Counted from the first letter of the stretch, positions 8,524 through 17,497 are shown. The stretch is 45,942 nucleotides of DNA from Burkholderiales bacterium UBA2459 (GCA_002342365.1 DDPV01000044.1:41281-87222), one strand, 5' to 3'. The notes: generated by a model from the sequence alone, not told the origin. Translations and numbers: made by a program.

Positions 8524-9999
8524 ATGAGCACGCTTGATTCGCTTGCCAGGGCCTTGCGCGCCGGGGAAACCTCAAGCGAGCAACTCACCCGCGAAGCCTT
8601 GTCGCGTATCGCAAAGTCGCAGCTCAATGCCTTCATCGATGTATTGCCCGAACGAAGTCTCGAGCAGGCCAGGGCAGCCGATCAGCGCCTGGCTCAAGGC
8701 GATCCGAGCCCCTTGCTCGGTATTCCGATCGCCCACAAAGACATTTTCGTGACCCGATTCTGGCGCTCGACGGCTGGATCGCGCATGCTCGCAGACTATG
8801 TGAGCCCTTTTGACGCCGCGGTGGTCGAACGGCTGGCCGAAGCCGGGATGGTTTGCGTCGGAAAACTCAATTGCGACGAGTTTGCAATGGGTTCGAGCAA
8901 TGAACATTCATATTTCGGGCCGGTGTCCAACCCCTGGGACCTGAGCCGAGTGCCTGGCGGCTCTTCAGGCGCATCGGCTGCGGCGCTTGCCGCCGGCATT
9001 GTTCCAGCAAGCACCGGTACCGACACCGGCGGATCGATCAGGCAGCCTGCAGCACTGTGCGGCGTGACCGGTATCAAGCCCTCCTACGGCCGGGTCTCGC
9101 GCTGGGGAATGATTGCCTTTGCCTCCAGCCTTGATCAGGCTGGGCCGATGGCGTGCAGCGCAGCCGATTGCGCAAAACTTTTGCAGTCGATGGCAGGTTT
9201 TGATCCCCGCGATGCAACCAGCCGGGAGTTGCCGCTTGAGGACTTCAGCCGAGGTGTCGGTCGCCCGCTAGCGTCGGGCAGCGTATCGAGGCCTTTGCTC
9301 GGTTTGCGTATCGGCATACCCAGGCAGTGGTTTGCCGAGGGGCTCGACGCTGCGCAGCGAACGGTGATCGAGGCGGCGATTGCCGATCTTGAGCAATTGG
9401 GTGCTCAGACGCAGGCTGTGAGCCTGCCGCGCACCGACTTATCAATCCCTGCTTATTACGTGATCGCTCCGGCTGAGGCCTCAAGCAATCTGGCACGCTT
9501 TGATGGCCTGCGCTTTGGGCATCGCGCAATCGAGACCCGCGATCTTGAATCGCTTTATGAGCGCTCGCGCGCTGAGGGTTTTGGACCCGAGGTGAAGCGG
9601 CGCATCATGGTGGGCACTTATGTACTCTCCCAAGGCTACTACGAGGCCTACTATCTGCAGGCGCAAAGGATCAGGCGTCTGATTGCGCAGGACTTTGCGC
9701 AGGCGCTCTCTGAGTGCGACCTCTTGCTCGGTCCGGTGACGCCGACCGCTGCCTGGTTGAAAGGGGCGATGCAAGACGATCCCACCCAAATGTATCTGGC
9801 CGATATTTACACGCTCGGCGCAAGCCTTGCAGGGCTTCCCGGCATGTCGCTGCCCTGCGGCTTTGTTGGCCAACCCCGGCTGCCGGTGGGTATGCAATGG
9901 GTTGGCGCTGATGGTTCCGAGGCTTTGTTGCTCCAGGTTGCCGACTGCTACCAGCAGGCGACCGCGCATCACCTGGCCCGTCCCGCGGCGTTTTGCTGA
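8524..9999 (+). CDS. gatA: Glutamyl-/aspartyl-tRNA amidotransferase subunit A
   Basis: Amidase subunit (491 residues) that releases ammonia from glutamine for transamidation on GatB. The amidase-signature catalytic triad is intact: Lys in IAHKDIF, the cis-Ser in PGGSSGASAAALAAG, and the nucleophilic Ser in TDTGGSIRQPAALCG. The stop codon TGA (9997-9999) shares one base with the gatB ATG at 9999, so the two are translationally coupled. Confidence 0.97.
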   Translation: MSTLDSLARALRAGETSSEQLTREALSRIAKSQLNAFIDVLPERSLEQARAADQRLAQGDPSPLLGIPIAHKDIFVTRFWRSTAGSRMLADYVSPFDAAVVERLAEAGMVCVGKLNCDEFAMGSSNEHSYFGPVSNPWDLSRVPGGSSGASAAALAAGIVPASTGTDTGGSIRQPAALCGVTGIKPSYGRVSRWGMIAFASSLDQAGPMACSAADCAKLLQSMAGFDPRDATSRELPLEDFSRGVGRPLASGSVSRPLLGLRIGIPRQWFAEGLDAAQRTVIEAAIADLEQLGAQTQAVSLPRTDLSIPAYYVIAPAEASSNLARFDGLRFGHRAIETRDLESLYERSRAEGFGPEVKRRIMVGTYVLSQGYYEAYYLQAQRIRRLIAQDFAQALSECDLLLGPVTPTAAWLKGAMQDDPTQMYLADIYTLGASLAGLPGMSLPCGFVGQPRLPVGMQWVGADGSEALLLQVADCYQQATAHHLARPAAFC

Positions 10000-11492
10000 T
10001 GGCTATAGCGCAAGGCTGGGAGCTGGTGATCGGATTGGAGACCCATGTCCAGCTGAAAACCCGCTCCAAGATCTTTTCGGGCGCATCGACCGCGTTTGGC
10101 GCCGACCCCAATCGACAGGCTTGCGCGGTCGATTTAGCCTTGCCGGGGGTTTTACCGGTGCTCAACCGCGAGGCCGTCGCTTTGGCGATCCGCTTTGGAC
10201 TAGCCGTTGGCGCCGCGATTGCGCCGATTTCGATCTTCGCGCGCAAACACTACTTTTATCCCGACTTGCCCAAGGGCTATCAGATCAGTCAATACGACAT
10301 TCCGGTGGTAAGCGGTGGCCGCATTGCGATCGCTGATTTGTCAGTTGAACTCACCCGCGCCCATTTGGAAGAGGACGCCGGAAAAAGTCTGCATGAAGAC
10401 TATGCCGGACAAAGCGGCATCGACTTGAACCGGGCCGGCACGCCGCTGCTTGAGATTGTCTCAGAGCCCCAAATGCGATCGGCTGCGCAAGCGGTCGCCT
10501 TCGCAAAACAGTTGCATGAGCTGGTGGTCTGGCTTGGCATCTGCGATGGCAATATGCAGGAGGGATCGTTTCGGGTCGACGCCAACGTGTCGGTTCGGCC
10601 TGCCGGTGATACCAGGCTTGGTACGCGTTGCGAGATCAAAAACCTGAACTCCTTTCGCTTTCTGGAGCAGGCAATTGAGGTGGAAGCGTTGCGGCAGATC
10701 GAGAGCCTGCGCGAAGGCATCGCAATCGTTCAGCAGACCCGACTCTACGATCCGGATGCCGACCAGACGCGGGCGATGCGCAGCAAGGAAGACGCACACG
10801 ATTACCGCTATTTCCCCGACCCTGATTTGCCGCCACTGGTGATCAGCGCAGACCTGATCGAGGCGCAGCGCGCGCTGATGCCCGAGTTGCCCGCGGCCGT
10901 CCGGGGCCGCTGGAGAGCTGACTACGGGCTCTCGGATTACGACGTTCAGGCGCTCAGCGCAAGTCGAGCCAGCGCCGCTTACTTTGAGGCCTTGTTGCAA
11001 TCGGCAAGCTCGCATGCGACCCAGCCCAATATGCGTGCTCTGGCAAAACTTTGCGCCAACTGGGTGTTGGGCGAGGTCGCTGCTGCTTGTAACCGTCATG
11101 CTTGCGCCATCGATGCGGCAGCGGTGGAGCCGGTGTTGCTCGCTGCGCTATTGATTCGAAGTGAAGACGGCAGCCTGTCGGCAAAAACCGCACGCGCGCT
11201 TTTTGTCAGCCTCTGGGATGAGCCCAAGCCGCTTTTCGCAAGCTTGCAAGACGCTCTTGCGCATCTCGATGCAGTGATCGACGCCCGTAGCCTTCGCTCG
11301 CTTAACGATGACGCAGCGCTTGGGGCGATTGTTGATGACGTGCTTGCTGCAAATCCGAAGTCGGTTGCCGAGTTTCTCGCCGGTAAGGACAAGGCGCTCA
11401 ATGCCCTGGTCGGGCAGGTGATGAAAGCGAGTGCCGGAAAGGCCAACCCGGCCCAGGTCAATCAGCTCTTGCGAAGCCGGGTGCTGCCATAA
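9999..11492 (+). CDS. gatB: Glutamyl-/aspartyl-tRNA amidotransferase subunit B
   Basis: tRNA-binding and kinase/transamidase subunit (497 residues from ATG 9999). Signature segments include GLETHVQLKTRSKIFSG, the YFYPDLPKGYQISQYD cradle, HLEEDAGKSLH and the KNLNSFRFLEQAIEVE block, followed by the C-terminal tail and YqeY-like domain. A TTG six bases earlier (9993) is possible, but the ATG overlapping the gatA stop fits the family start better. Its last 31 bases overlap the 3' end of the convergent pyrE gene. Confidence 0.97.
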   Translation: MAIAQGWELVIGLETHVQLKTRSKIFSGASTAFGADPNRQACAVDLALPGVLPVLNREAVALAIRFGLAVGAAIAPISIFARKHYFYPDLPKGYQISQYDIPVVSGGRIAIADLSVELTRAHLEEDAGKSLHEDYAGQSGIDLNRAGTPLLEIVSEPQMRSAAQAVAFAKQLHELVVWLGICDGNMQEGSFRVDANVSVRPAGDTRLGTRCEIKNLNSFRFLEQAIEVEALRQIESLREGIAIVQQTRLYDPDADQTRAMRSKEDAHDYRYFPDPDLPPLVISADLIEAQRALMPELPAAVRGRWRADYGLSDYDVQALSASRASAAYFEALLQSASSHATQPNMRALAKLCANWVLGEVAAACNRHACAIDAAAVEPVLLAALLIRSEDGSLSAKTARALFVSLWDEPKPLFASLQDALAHLDAVIDARSLRSLNDDAALGAIVDDVLAANPKSVAEFLAGKDKALNALVGQVMKASAGKANPAQVNQLLRSRVLP

Positions 11493-12208
11493 CGCTCGCG
11501 GTAAGCCGCAAGCGGCGCGCGCCAGCGCGAAAGTTCAGGGTCTTTGCGTCGTTCGAGGTAAACGACCAGGTCCTCCAAGGAGGCTATGGCAAGCACCGGG
11601 ATGCCGTAGCGTTGTTGCACATCATCGACCGCCGATTGCGCACCGATTTGCTCAGCACTGCCTGAGCGTTCCTGACGGTCAAGCGCAATCAGCACGCCGG
11701 CAGGCTCAGCGCCGCTGGCTTTGATCAAGCTTACCGACTCAGCCACCGAGGTGCCCGCCGAAATCACATCATCAATGATCAGCACCCGGCCATTCAAGTT
11801 GGAGCCAACGATAAGCCCGCCCTCACCATGATCTTTGGCCTCTTTGCGGTTATAGGCAAAGTGAATATTACGTCCGCTTTGCGCCATCGCCACCGCGGTG
11901 CAAGCAGCCAGCGTGATGCCTTTGTAGGCCGGGCCAAAAAGCATATCAAAGCCAAGCGCAGCTTCAAGCGTCGCAGCTTGTAGCCTGCGGGCATAAAAAC
12001 CGGCGAGCTGCCCGAGTCTTTGTCCGTCGTAAAAAAGGCCAGCGTTAAAAAAATAAGGACTTAGCCGTCCTGCTTTGGTTTTGAATTCGCCAAAACGCAA
12101 AACCCCGGCGGCGATCGCAAATTCGATAAAGGCCTCGGCCGTATCACCCGGGGCGATCGAGGCATCGGCATGATGGCTGTGCATGATGATGGTGCGATGG
12201 TCAGTCAT
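11462..12208 (-). CDS. pyrE: Orotate phosphoribosyltransferase
   Basis: Converts orotate and PRPP to orotidine 5'-monophosphate in pyrimidine synthesis. The PRPP-binding motif LIIDDVISAGTSV is clear, as are GLFYDG, FGPAYKGITLA and the flexible loop NRKEAKDHGEGG. The frame stays open upstream to 12403, but the extra residues look non-coding and overlap the divergent exonuclease gene; ATG at 12208 (248 residues) or 12184 (240 residues) fits the family. It converges on gatB with a 31-base overlap and diverges from the exonuclease III gene across 39 bases. Confidence 0.94.
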   Translation of the reverse strand: MTDHRTIIMHSHHADASIAPGDTAEAFIEFAIAAGVLRFGEFKTKAGRLSPYFFNAGLFYDGQRLGQLAGFYARRLQAATLEAALGFDMLFGPAYKGITLAACTAVAMAQSGRNIHFAYNRKEAKDHGEGGLIVGSNLNGRVLIIDDVISAGTSVAESVSLIKASGAEPAGVLIALDRQERSGSAEQIGAQSAVDDVQQRYGIPVLAIASLEDLVVYLERRKDPELSRWRAPLAAYRERYGSTRLRKS

Positions 12209-12247
12209 GAAACAATCCTGATCATGACACAGGGCCGGAGGCGATCG

Positions 12248-13039
12248 ATGTTTCGTGTGACGAGCTTTAATCTGAACGGTATTCGCGCTGCAACACGCAA
12301 GGGCTGGCTGCAATGGGCCAGTGAACACGACGCTGATGTGATCTGCGTGCAAGAAATCAAGGCCCAGGAAAAAGATCTTGATGCGTCGATGTTGGCGATC
12401 CAAGGCCCGCGCGGCAGGCTCAAAGGCTACTTTTTCCCGGCGCTAAAGCCTGGCTACGCGGGCACTGCGATGTACAGCTTGCAAGAACCGGTTGCGATTT
12501 ACCGCGGATTTGGCGAGGCCGAGTTCGACGAGGAGGGCCGTTATCTCGAGCTCGATTTCGGTGCATTTGCGGTGATCTCGCTTTATGTGCCTTCCGGATC
12601 AAGCAGCGAGGAGCGCTTGGCATCGAAGTTTCGCTTCATGCGCTGCTTTCAATCGCATGTCAAAACCTTGATGCATCGCGCCAAGCCTTTTGTGATTTGT
12701 GCTGACTGGAATGTTGCCCATCGTGAAATCGATCTCAAAAACTGGCGCTCGAATCAAAGCAACCCCGGGTTTTTGCCCCAAGAACGGCAGTGGATCGACG
12801 CGCTTATCAACGAGCAGGGGCTGGTTGATGTTTTCCGGGCCATGGAGCCCGATCGGGTGATGTACACCTGGTGGAGTAACCGTGGCGCAGCCTTTGCCAA
12901 TGACGTGGGTTGGCGTCTGGATTATCAGCTTGCCCATCCGGAGTTGGCCCCACGCGCGCGCGGATGGCAGCTTGCTCGTGAGCCACGTTTTTCAGACCAT
13001 GCGCCCTTTACGGTGGACTATGACATCGCGCTGACCTGA
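12248..13039 (+). CDS. xth: Exonuclease III-family AP endonuclease
   Basis: Predicted AP endonuclease and 3'-5' exonuclease of base-excision repair, 263 residues. Catalytic signatures of the family are intact: Asn in SFNLNG at the N terminus, metal-binding Glu in CVQEIKA, ADWNVAH in mid-protein, and the closing SDHAPFTVDYD. ATG at 12248 gives the typical MFRVTSFNLNGIR start; the frame extends upstream to 12170 but would overlap pyrE. The pyrE neighbourhood and motifs such as KNWRSNQSNPGFLPQER recall Pseudomonas Crc, a catalytically dead relative. Here the nuclease residues are kept, so an active enzyme is the better call. Confidence 0.9.
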   Translation: MFRVTSFNLNGIRAATRKGWLQWASEHDADVICVQEIKAQEKDLDASMLAIQGPRGRLKGYFFPALKPGYAGTAMYSLQEPVAIYRGFGEAEFDEEGRYLELDFGAFAVISLYVPSGSSSEERLASKFRFMRCFQSHVKTLMHRAKPFVICADWNVAHREIDLKNWRSNQSNPGFLPQERQWIDALINEQGLVDVFRAMEPDRVMYTWWSNRGAAFANDVGWRLDYQLAHPELAPRARGWQLAREPRFSDHAPFTVDYDIALT

Positions 13040-13101
13040 AGAAAGCCTTGTTGCGCAAAGCATGTGTCGGGTTGTTCGACCCCAATGCTTCGATACAAAT
13101 G

Positions 13102-13128
13102 GTTCGTTCCAAATGGTTCGAAACGAAC
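13102..13128. terminator. Inverted repeat between convergent genes
   Basis: GTTCGTT (13102-13108) and AACGAAC (13122-13128) form a 7-bp stem around a 13-base loop, ending one base before the stop codon of the M48 protease gene. Within it AAATGGTTCG is repeated directly (13097-13106 and 13111-13120). There is no T-run, so terminator function for either neighbour is a guess. Confidence 0.35.
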
Positions 13129-13977
13129 TCAGCGCGGTTTGCTGCGCTCGTAAAGCGGCAACACCTTAGGCAGCGCTTTGCGTATGTCGGCAATGCGCGA
13201 CTCATGCGATGGGTGGGTCGAAAGCCATTGGGGCGGCGCTCCCTGGCTGCTCGGTGCTGCGGACATTTTCTCCCACAAGCTGATGCCTGCAGACGGGTCG
13301 TAGCCAGCACGCGCGCTCAAGTCCATGCCCAGCAAATCCGCTTCGCTTTCGTCGTCGCGGCTGAACTTGAGCATCGTCACATTCGAAACACCGCGTGCGA
13401 CCTGACCCCCGATATCGCCATAACCCATCACTTGCGACAAGATCGATGCGCCGATGGAGAGGCCTTGCGCGATCATGGCCTTGCTCTGGCGCTCGCGCCC
13501 ATGTTCGCGAAGCGCATGGGCGATTTCATGGCCCATCACAAAGGCGATCTCATCGTCGGTCAGCTGCAAGCGGTCAATGATGCCGGTATAAAAAGCGATT
13601 TTTCCACCCGGCATCGCAAAGGCATTCAAGGCTTGCGAGCCAATCAGTGAAACCTCCCAGCGCCAGGACGAGGCCCGCTCGTTGTAGCGGGCGGCGTGGG
13701 GCAAGAGCCGCTTGGCGATGTTTTGCAAACGCAAAAGCTTCGGGTGGCCTTCCGGCGCAAGTGCACGCTGCGATTCAGCATCCTTGCGCATTCGCTCGTA
13801 TTGAAAGGCTGCTTGTCGCTCGAGTTGTTCGGCAGGTACAAGATCAGCCACCCTGGAGCGGGGCGGCAACTCAATACCATCGGCGCGCAAAGCGGCGGGC
13901 GCAAGCCCCACGATTGCAACAAGTGCAAGGACGCGCAGCCCATTGAAGCTGCGCTGCGCCAGGCGGTGAGGACGCAT
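13129..13977 (-). CDS. Periplasmic M48-family zinc metalloprotease
   Basis: Probable envelope-quality-control protease of the LoiP/BepA/Oma1 type. The zinc-binding helix HEIAH in VMGHEIAHALREHGRE and the third-ligand segment ESEADLLGMDLSARAGYDP are clear. The start is taken at ATG 13977 (282 residues), because this puts a textbook signal peptide first: basic residues, then LRVLALVAIVGLAPAAL, then a likely cut after Ala-Leu-Arg-Ala. The frame can extend to a TTG at 14061, adding an Arg/Pro/Leu repeat-like leader that I consider non-coding. There is no TPR tail, so LoiP-like is a better fit than BepA. It diverges from the AmpG-like gene. Confidence 0.85.
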   Translation of the reverse strand: MRPHRLAQRSFNGLRVLALVAIVGLAPAALRADGIELPPRSRVADLVPAEQLERQAAFQYERMRKDAESQRALAPEGHPKLLRLQNIAKRLLPHAARYNERASSWRWEVSLIGSQALNAFAMPGGKIAFYTGIIDRLQLTDDEIAFVMGHEIAHALREHGRERQSKAMIAQGLSIGASILSQVMGYGDIGGQVARGVSNVTMLKFSRDDESEADLLGMDLSARAGYDPSAGISLWEKMSAAPSSQGAPPQWLSTHPSHESRIADIRKALPKVLPLYERSKPR

Positions 13978-14092
13978 CGGCAGTCGCTGGGGACGCAGCG
14001 GCAGGCGACTGGGGCGGTCGTCCGGGTGGCGAAGGCGCACAAAGCTGCTGAAGATGGTCAAGTGGTAGATCGCTGGGTTTAGACTTCGTGCG

Positions 14093-15565
14093 ATGAACTT
14101 TAGCGCGCTTTATTTTAGAAAGCCGATGGTGGTGCTTGCGCTGTTGGGGTTTTCAAGCGGTTTGCCGCTTGCGCTTTCCGGCGCCACGCTGCAAGCCTGG
14201 CTGACGGTTGAAGGCTTAGACCTCAAAACCATTGGATTTTTTGCCCTGGTGGGCCTGCCCTATACCTTTAAGTTTGCCTGGGCTCCTTTGCTCGATCGCT
14301 TCGACCTGCCAGGACTACCCCGGCGCAAAGGCTGGATGCTTTTGTGTCCGGCACTGATCGGGCTCTTATGCCTTGCGATTTCGGGCCTTGAGCCCGCCAA
14401 GGATCTTTATCTTCTCGGAGCGCTGGCTGTGTGCCTGGCATTCGTATCAGCCAGCAACGATGTGGTTTTTGATGCCTATCGCAATGAATTGCTCGCGGCT
14501 GAAGAGCGCGGTGCCGGTGCAGCGGTGTCGGTGTTTGCCTATCGCGTCGCGATGCTGGTTTCAGGCGGCTTGGCGCTGATGCTTGCAGACTTGTGGTTTG
14601 GCTGGCAGGGCTTGTTCAGGGCGCTTGCGATGGTTTTTGGCCTGATCGCAGTGGCCGTTTTTTGGGTACCCGCGGTCGAGTCTTCGCCAGCCAAAACCTC
14701 AGCCTGGGTCGAATGGCGGGGTTTTGTGGCGATGCTCGGGTCGGGCCTGCTGGTCTATTTCATCGGTTCGCAGTTTGCGCCGCAGGCAATCGATGAATGG
14801 TCCGCCCGGGCTAATCAGTTCGTGAAACTTGGTTTTGAAAGCCTGCTGATGCTGGCCGCTTTCTCGGCCGCCTTGTGGGCGGCGCGTCAGGTTCGATTCC
14901 CCTCGCTGATGGCGCCCTGGGATGCCTTCTTTTCGCAAAAGCAAGCGATTGCGCTGCTTGGGTTGGTGGTGTTTTACAAACTCGGCGACGCCTTTGCCGG
15001 TGCGCTTTCCACAGCCTTTTTGTTGCGTGGCTTAGGCTTTAGCGCCGCCGAAGTTGGCGCTGTCAACAAAGCGCTCGGCTTGGCCGCAACCATCGTTGGC
15101 GCTTTGCTCGGGGGTTGGTACCTGGCACGACGACCTTTGGCGCAAAGCCTCTGGCCGGCACTGTGGTGGTTTGGCATCGCGCAAGCCCTCTCGAATCTGG
15201 GCTATTGGATGCTTTCGGTGCAGGAGAAGTCTTTTGTCTGGATGGCATCGGCGATCACGATCGAAAACTTGTGCGGCGGCATGGGTACCGCCGCCTTTGT
15301 TGCCCTTTTGATGACGCTGACCGATCGACGCTTCACGGCCGCGCAGTTTGCGCTGCTTTCTGCGCTTGCTGCCGTGGGCCGGGTTTATGTGGGGCCAAGT
15401 GCTGGTGTGCTCGCTGAGCAGTTTGGCTGGCCCACATTCTTTGCTTTAACGCTTGTCGCAGCACTGCCTGGGCTTGGCCTATTGCTGCATTTGCGTGAGC
15501 GAATCGAAACGCTTGCAGCAAGCGCTGCGTGCCACAATCAAAGGCGCGCCGAAGACGCAGTTTGA
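14093..15565 (+). CDS. AmpG-like muropeptide permease (MFS)
   Basis: Inner-membrane major-facilitator transporter of 490 residues with about 12-14 hydrophobic helices. It resembles AmpG, which imports GlcNAc-anhydro-muropeptides for wall recycling. Supporting segments are the N-terminal MVVLALLGFSSGLPLAL, the GLPYTFKFAWAPLLDRF loop and ASNDVVFDAYRNELL. The C-terminal end (RIETLAASAACHNQRRAEDAV) is cytoplasmic. The lytic transglycosylase at 31-33 kb could supply its substrate, but they are not linked. The thiolase gene starts 59 bases downstream. Transport of muropeptides rather than a related solute is inferred from similarity. Confidence 0.85.
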   Translation: MNFSALYFRKPMVVLALLGFSSGLPLALSGATLQAWLTVEGLDLKTIGFFALVGLPYTFKFAWAPLLDRFDLPGLPRRKGWMLLCPALIGLLCLAISGLEPAKDLYLLGALAVCLAFVSASNDVVFDAYRNELLAAEERGAGAAVSVFAYRVAMLVSGGLALMLADLWFGWQGLFRALAMVFGLIAVAVFWVPAVESSPAKTSAWVEWRGFVAMLGSGLLVYFIGSQFAPQAIDEWSARANQFVKLGFESLLMLAAFSAALWAARQVRFPSLMAPWDAFFSQKQAIALLGLVVFYKLGDAFAGALSTAFLLRGLGFSAAEVGAVNKALGLAATIVGALLGGWYLARRPLAQSLWPALWWFGIAQALSNLGYWMLSVQEKSFVWMASAITIENLCGGMGTAAFVALLMTLTDRRFTAAQFALLSALAAVGRVYVGPSAGVLAEQFGWPTFFALTLVAALPGLGLLLHLRERIETLAASAACHNQRRAEDAV

Positions 15566-15624
15566 CGACGCGCAAAGCGTCTGCGACCGCAGCGCGATTC
15601 CCGATTGGCAAGCAAGGAGGCATG

Positions 15625-16830
15625 ATGAACGCAGTTTTTATTTGTGACGGTGTGCGTACACCGATTGGCCGTTATGGCGGCGTTTTGTCTTCGATTCGCA
15701 GCGACGATTTGGCAGCGATGGCGATTGATGCGCTGCTCAAGCGCAATCCCAGCCTCGCACCAGGAGCGCTTGACGAAGTGATCCTGGGCTGCGCCAACCA
15801 GGCCGGTGAAGACAACCGCAACGTGGCCAGAATGGCAAGCCTTCTTGCGGGGCTTCCGCAAGAGGTGCCGGCAGCTACGATCAACCGGCTTTGCGGCTCG
15901 GGCATGGATGCGATCGGCACGATCGCACGCGCGATCCGTGCCGGCGAGATTGCGCTTGGCCTGGGGGGCGGTGTTGAGAGCATGTCGCGCGCACCCTTTG
16001 TGATGCCCAAAGCCGATAGCGCCTTTTCGCGCAGCAACGCGGTCTACGACACCACAATCGGCTGGCGTTTTATCAACCCGAAAATGAAGGCGCTCTATGG
16101 GGTGGATCAAATGCCCGAGACCGCTGAAAATCTGGCGTCCGAACTGGGTATCTCGCGCAAGGATCAGGATGCATTTGCCTTGCGAAGCCAGGAGCGCTGC
16201 GCTGCAGCACAGGCAGCCGGTTTTTTTGACGCGGAAATCCATCCGGTTTCACTCACTTCAAAAAAAGGAACGATCGAGCTGATTTCCCGCGACGAACATC
16301 CGCGCGCTGACACCAGCCTGGAGTCGCTGGCCAAGCTCAAGCCGGTGGTGAGGGCCGATGGCAGCGTGACCGCCGGCAACGCATCGGGCGTGAATGATGG
16401 TTCAGCAGCAGTTTTGCTCGCAAGCGAAGCCGCAGCCAGCGCTCAAGGGCTTGAGCCGAAGGCACGGATCGTTGCGATGACCACCGCCGGTGTGGCGCCG
16501 CGGGTGATGGGAATCGGTCCGGTGCCGGCAACCCAAAAACTGCTTGCGCGCACCGGGCTTAGCCTTCACGATATCGACTGGATTGAGCTTAACGAGGCCT
16601 TTGCGGCGCAGTCTCTTGCTTGCACCCGGCAACTCGGCCTGGCCGATGACGATCCGCGGGTCAATCCCAACGGCGGCGCAATTGCGCTTGGCCATCCGTT
16701 GGGCGCATCAGGCGCAAGGCTTGTGATGACGGCAGTGAATCAATTGCAGCGCAGCCAGGCAAAACGCGCCATCACCACCATGTGCATCGGTGTGGGCCAG
16801 GGCATCGCGATGCTGATCGAAAGGGTCTGA
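15625..16830 (+). CDS. Acetyl-CoA acyltransferase, 3-oxoadipyl-CoA thiolase (PcaF) type
   Basis: Degradative thiolase of 401 residues, the standard length. The N terminus FICDGVRTPIGRYGG is typical of 3-oxoadipyl-CoA thiolases, the last step of the beta-ketoadipate pathway. Active-site residues are present: nucleophilic Cys in NRLCGSGMDAIG, His in GGAIALGHPLGASGARL and the second Cys in TMCIGVGQG. A strong ribosome site (AAGGAGG, 15614-15620) selects the start; of the paired ATGs at 15622 and 15625, the second has the better spacing and gives the family length. The open frame upstream to 15529 overlaps the AmpG-like gene and is not used. No other pca genes are nearby, so its pathway here is unproven. 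Confidence 0.88.
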   Translation: MNAVFICDGVRTPIGRYGGVLSSIRSDDLAAMAIDALLKRNPSLAPGALDEVILGCANQAGEDNRNVARMASLLAGLPQEVPAATINRLCGSGMDAIGTIARAIRAGEIALGLGGGVESMSRAPFVMPKADSAFSRSNAVYDTTIGWRFINPKMKALYGVDQMPETAENLASELGISRKDQDAFALRSQERCAAAQAAGFFDAEIHPVSLTSKKGTIELISRDEHPRADTSLESLAKLKPVVRADGSVTAGNASGVNDGSAAVLLASEAAASAQGLEPKARIVAMTTAGVAPRVMGIGPVPATQKLLARTGLSLHDIDWIELNEAFAAQSLACTRQLGLADDDPRVNPNGGAIALGHPLGASGARLVMTAVNQLQRSQAKRAITTMCIGVGQGIAMLIERV

Positions 16831-16905
16831 GCAGCCTTAAGCCGTCGGACTTTCAGACCTGGGGCAGTGCCTTGGCGTGTGATGGTTTGAATGCCTTAGA
16901 GAGGA

Positions 16906-16934
16906 CTTGAAATCGCGCAAGGCGTACCGATTTA
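16906..16934 (+). promoter_or_regulatory. Sigma-32-like heat-shock promoter for the hsp20 gene
   Basis: CTTGAAA at 16906-16912 is a perfect match to the sigma-32 -35 element. ACCGATTTA at 16926-16934 matches the CCCCATTTA -10 element at 7 of 9 positions, with a 13-base spacer. It lies about 65 bases before the Hsp20 ATG, which is the expected context. Confidence 0.65.
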
Positions 16935-17000
16935 AGGAGCATCGGCGGTGGATCAGCATGAACCACCGTTTATTCACAACGTTCTTAATCGGAGAGCATC

Positions 17001-17477
17001 ATGACACGAATCAGCCTTTATGAGCCCTTTGCCTCAGTATTTCCTCCCGAGCTTTTTGCCTCAGCAATCAATGCTTCAGCCTGGCCCGAGTGGTCGCGGT
17101 CAAGCGCAACGCCAGTCGCTCAAAACACACGTGTGACGGCAGGCGGTGCTTCGCTGGGTATGCCTGTGGATGTGCTTGAAACAGCCAGCGGTTGGACCAT
17201 TCGCGCCGAGCTTGCTGGTGTGACGAAAGACCAGATCGATATTCAAATTGATGCAAACACCGTGAGCATCAGCGCAAAGCGTGAGCGCAAGTCTGAGCCC
17301 AAAGACGGCGAACGACTCTTGCGCGCTGAAATCAGCGCAGCTTCGGTGATGCGCAGTTTTGTGATGCCTTCTGAACTCGATGAGTCGGCTGCCAGCGCAA
17401 GCTTCGATGCCGGTATTCTGACGCTTCAGTTGCCAAGAAAAAAGGCTCAGTTGGCGCGCAAACTGGCGGTGCAATAA
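17001..17477 (+). CDS. Small heat-shock protein, Hsp20/alpha-crystallin family
   Basis: ATP-independent holdase chaperone of 158 residues that binds unfolding proteins. The alpha-crystallin domain runs from about residue 50 to 145, with MPVDVLETASGWTIRAELAGV and the closing ASFDAGILTLQLPRKK. The C-terminal KLAV offers the (I/L)-x-(I/V) motif used for oligomer assembly. A ribosome site (GGAGA, 5 bases before ATG) and a sigma-32-like promoter precede it. The 5' leader contains a 7-bp hairpin around GCGGTGG/CCACCGT (about 16942-16967), upstream of and not covering the ribosome site. It converges on glmS. Confidence 0.92.
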   Translation: MTRISLYEPFASVFPPELFASAINASAWPEWSRSSATPVAQNTRVTAGGASLGMPVDVLETASGWTIRAELAGVTKDQIDIQIDANTVSISAKRERKSEPKDGERLLRAEISAASVMRSFVMPSELDESAASASFDAGILTLQLPRKKAQLARKLAVQ

Positions 17478-17482
17478 AGGCC

Positions 17483-17497
17483 AGCCCCACGCGGGCT
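17483..17497. terminator. Short hairpin between convergent hsp20 and glmS
   Basis: AGCCC (17483-17487) and GGGCT (17493-17497) pair around a 5-base loop, directly between the two stop codons. There is no T-run on either side, so this is only a weak bidirectional terminator candidate. Confidence 0.3.

Noticed and set aside
12248..13039. Crc-type catabolite repression regulator
   Set aside because: The pyrE neighbourhood and some motifs fit, but the catalytic nuclease residues lost in Crc are all kept here.
16935..17000. ROSE-type RNA thermometer covering the hsp20 ribosome site
   Set aside because: The visible hairpin is upstream and does not pair with the GGAGA site; it is kept only as a weak possibility.
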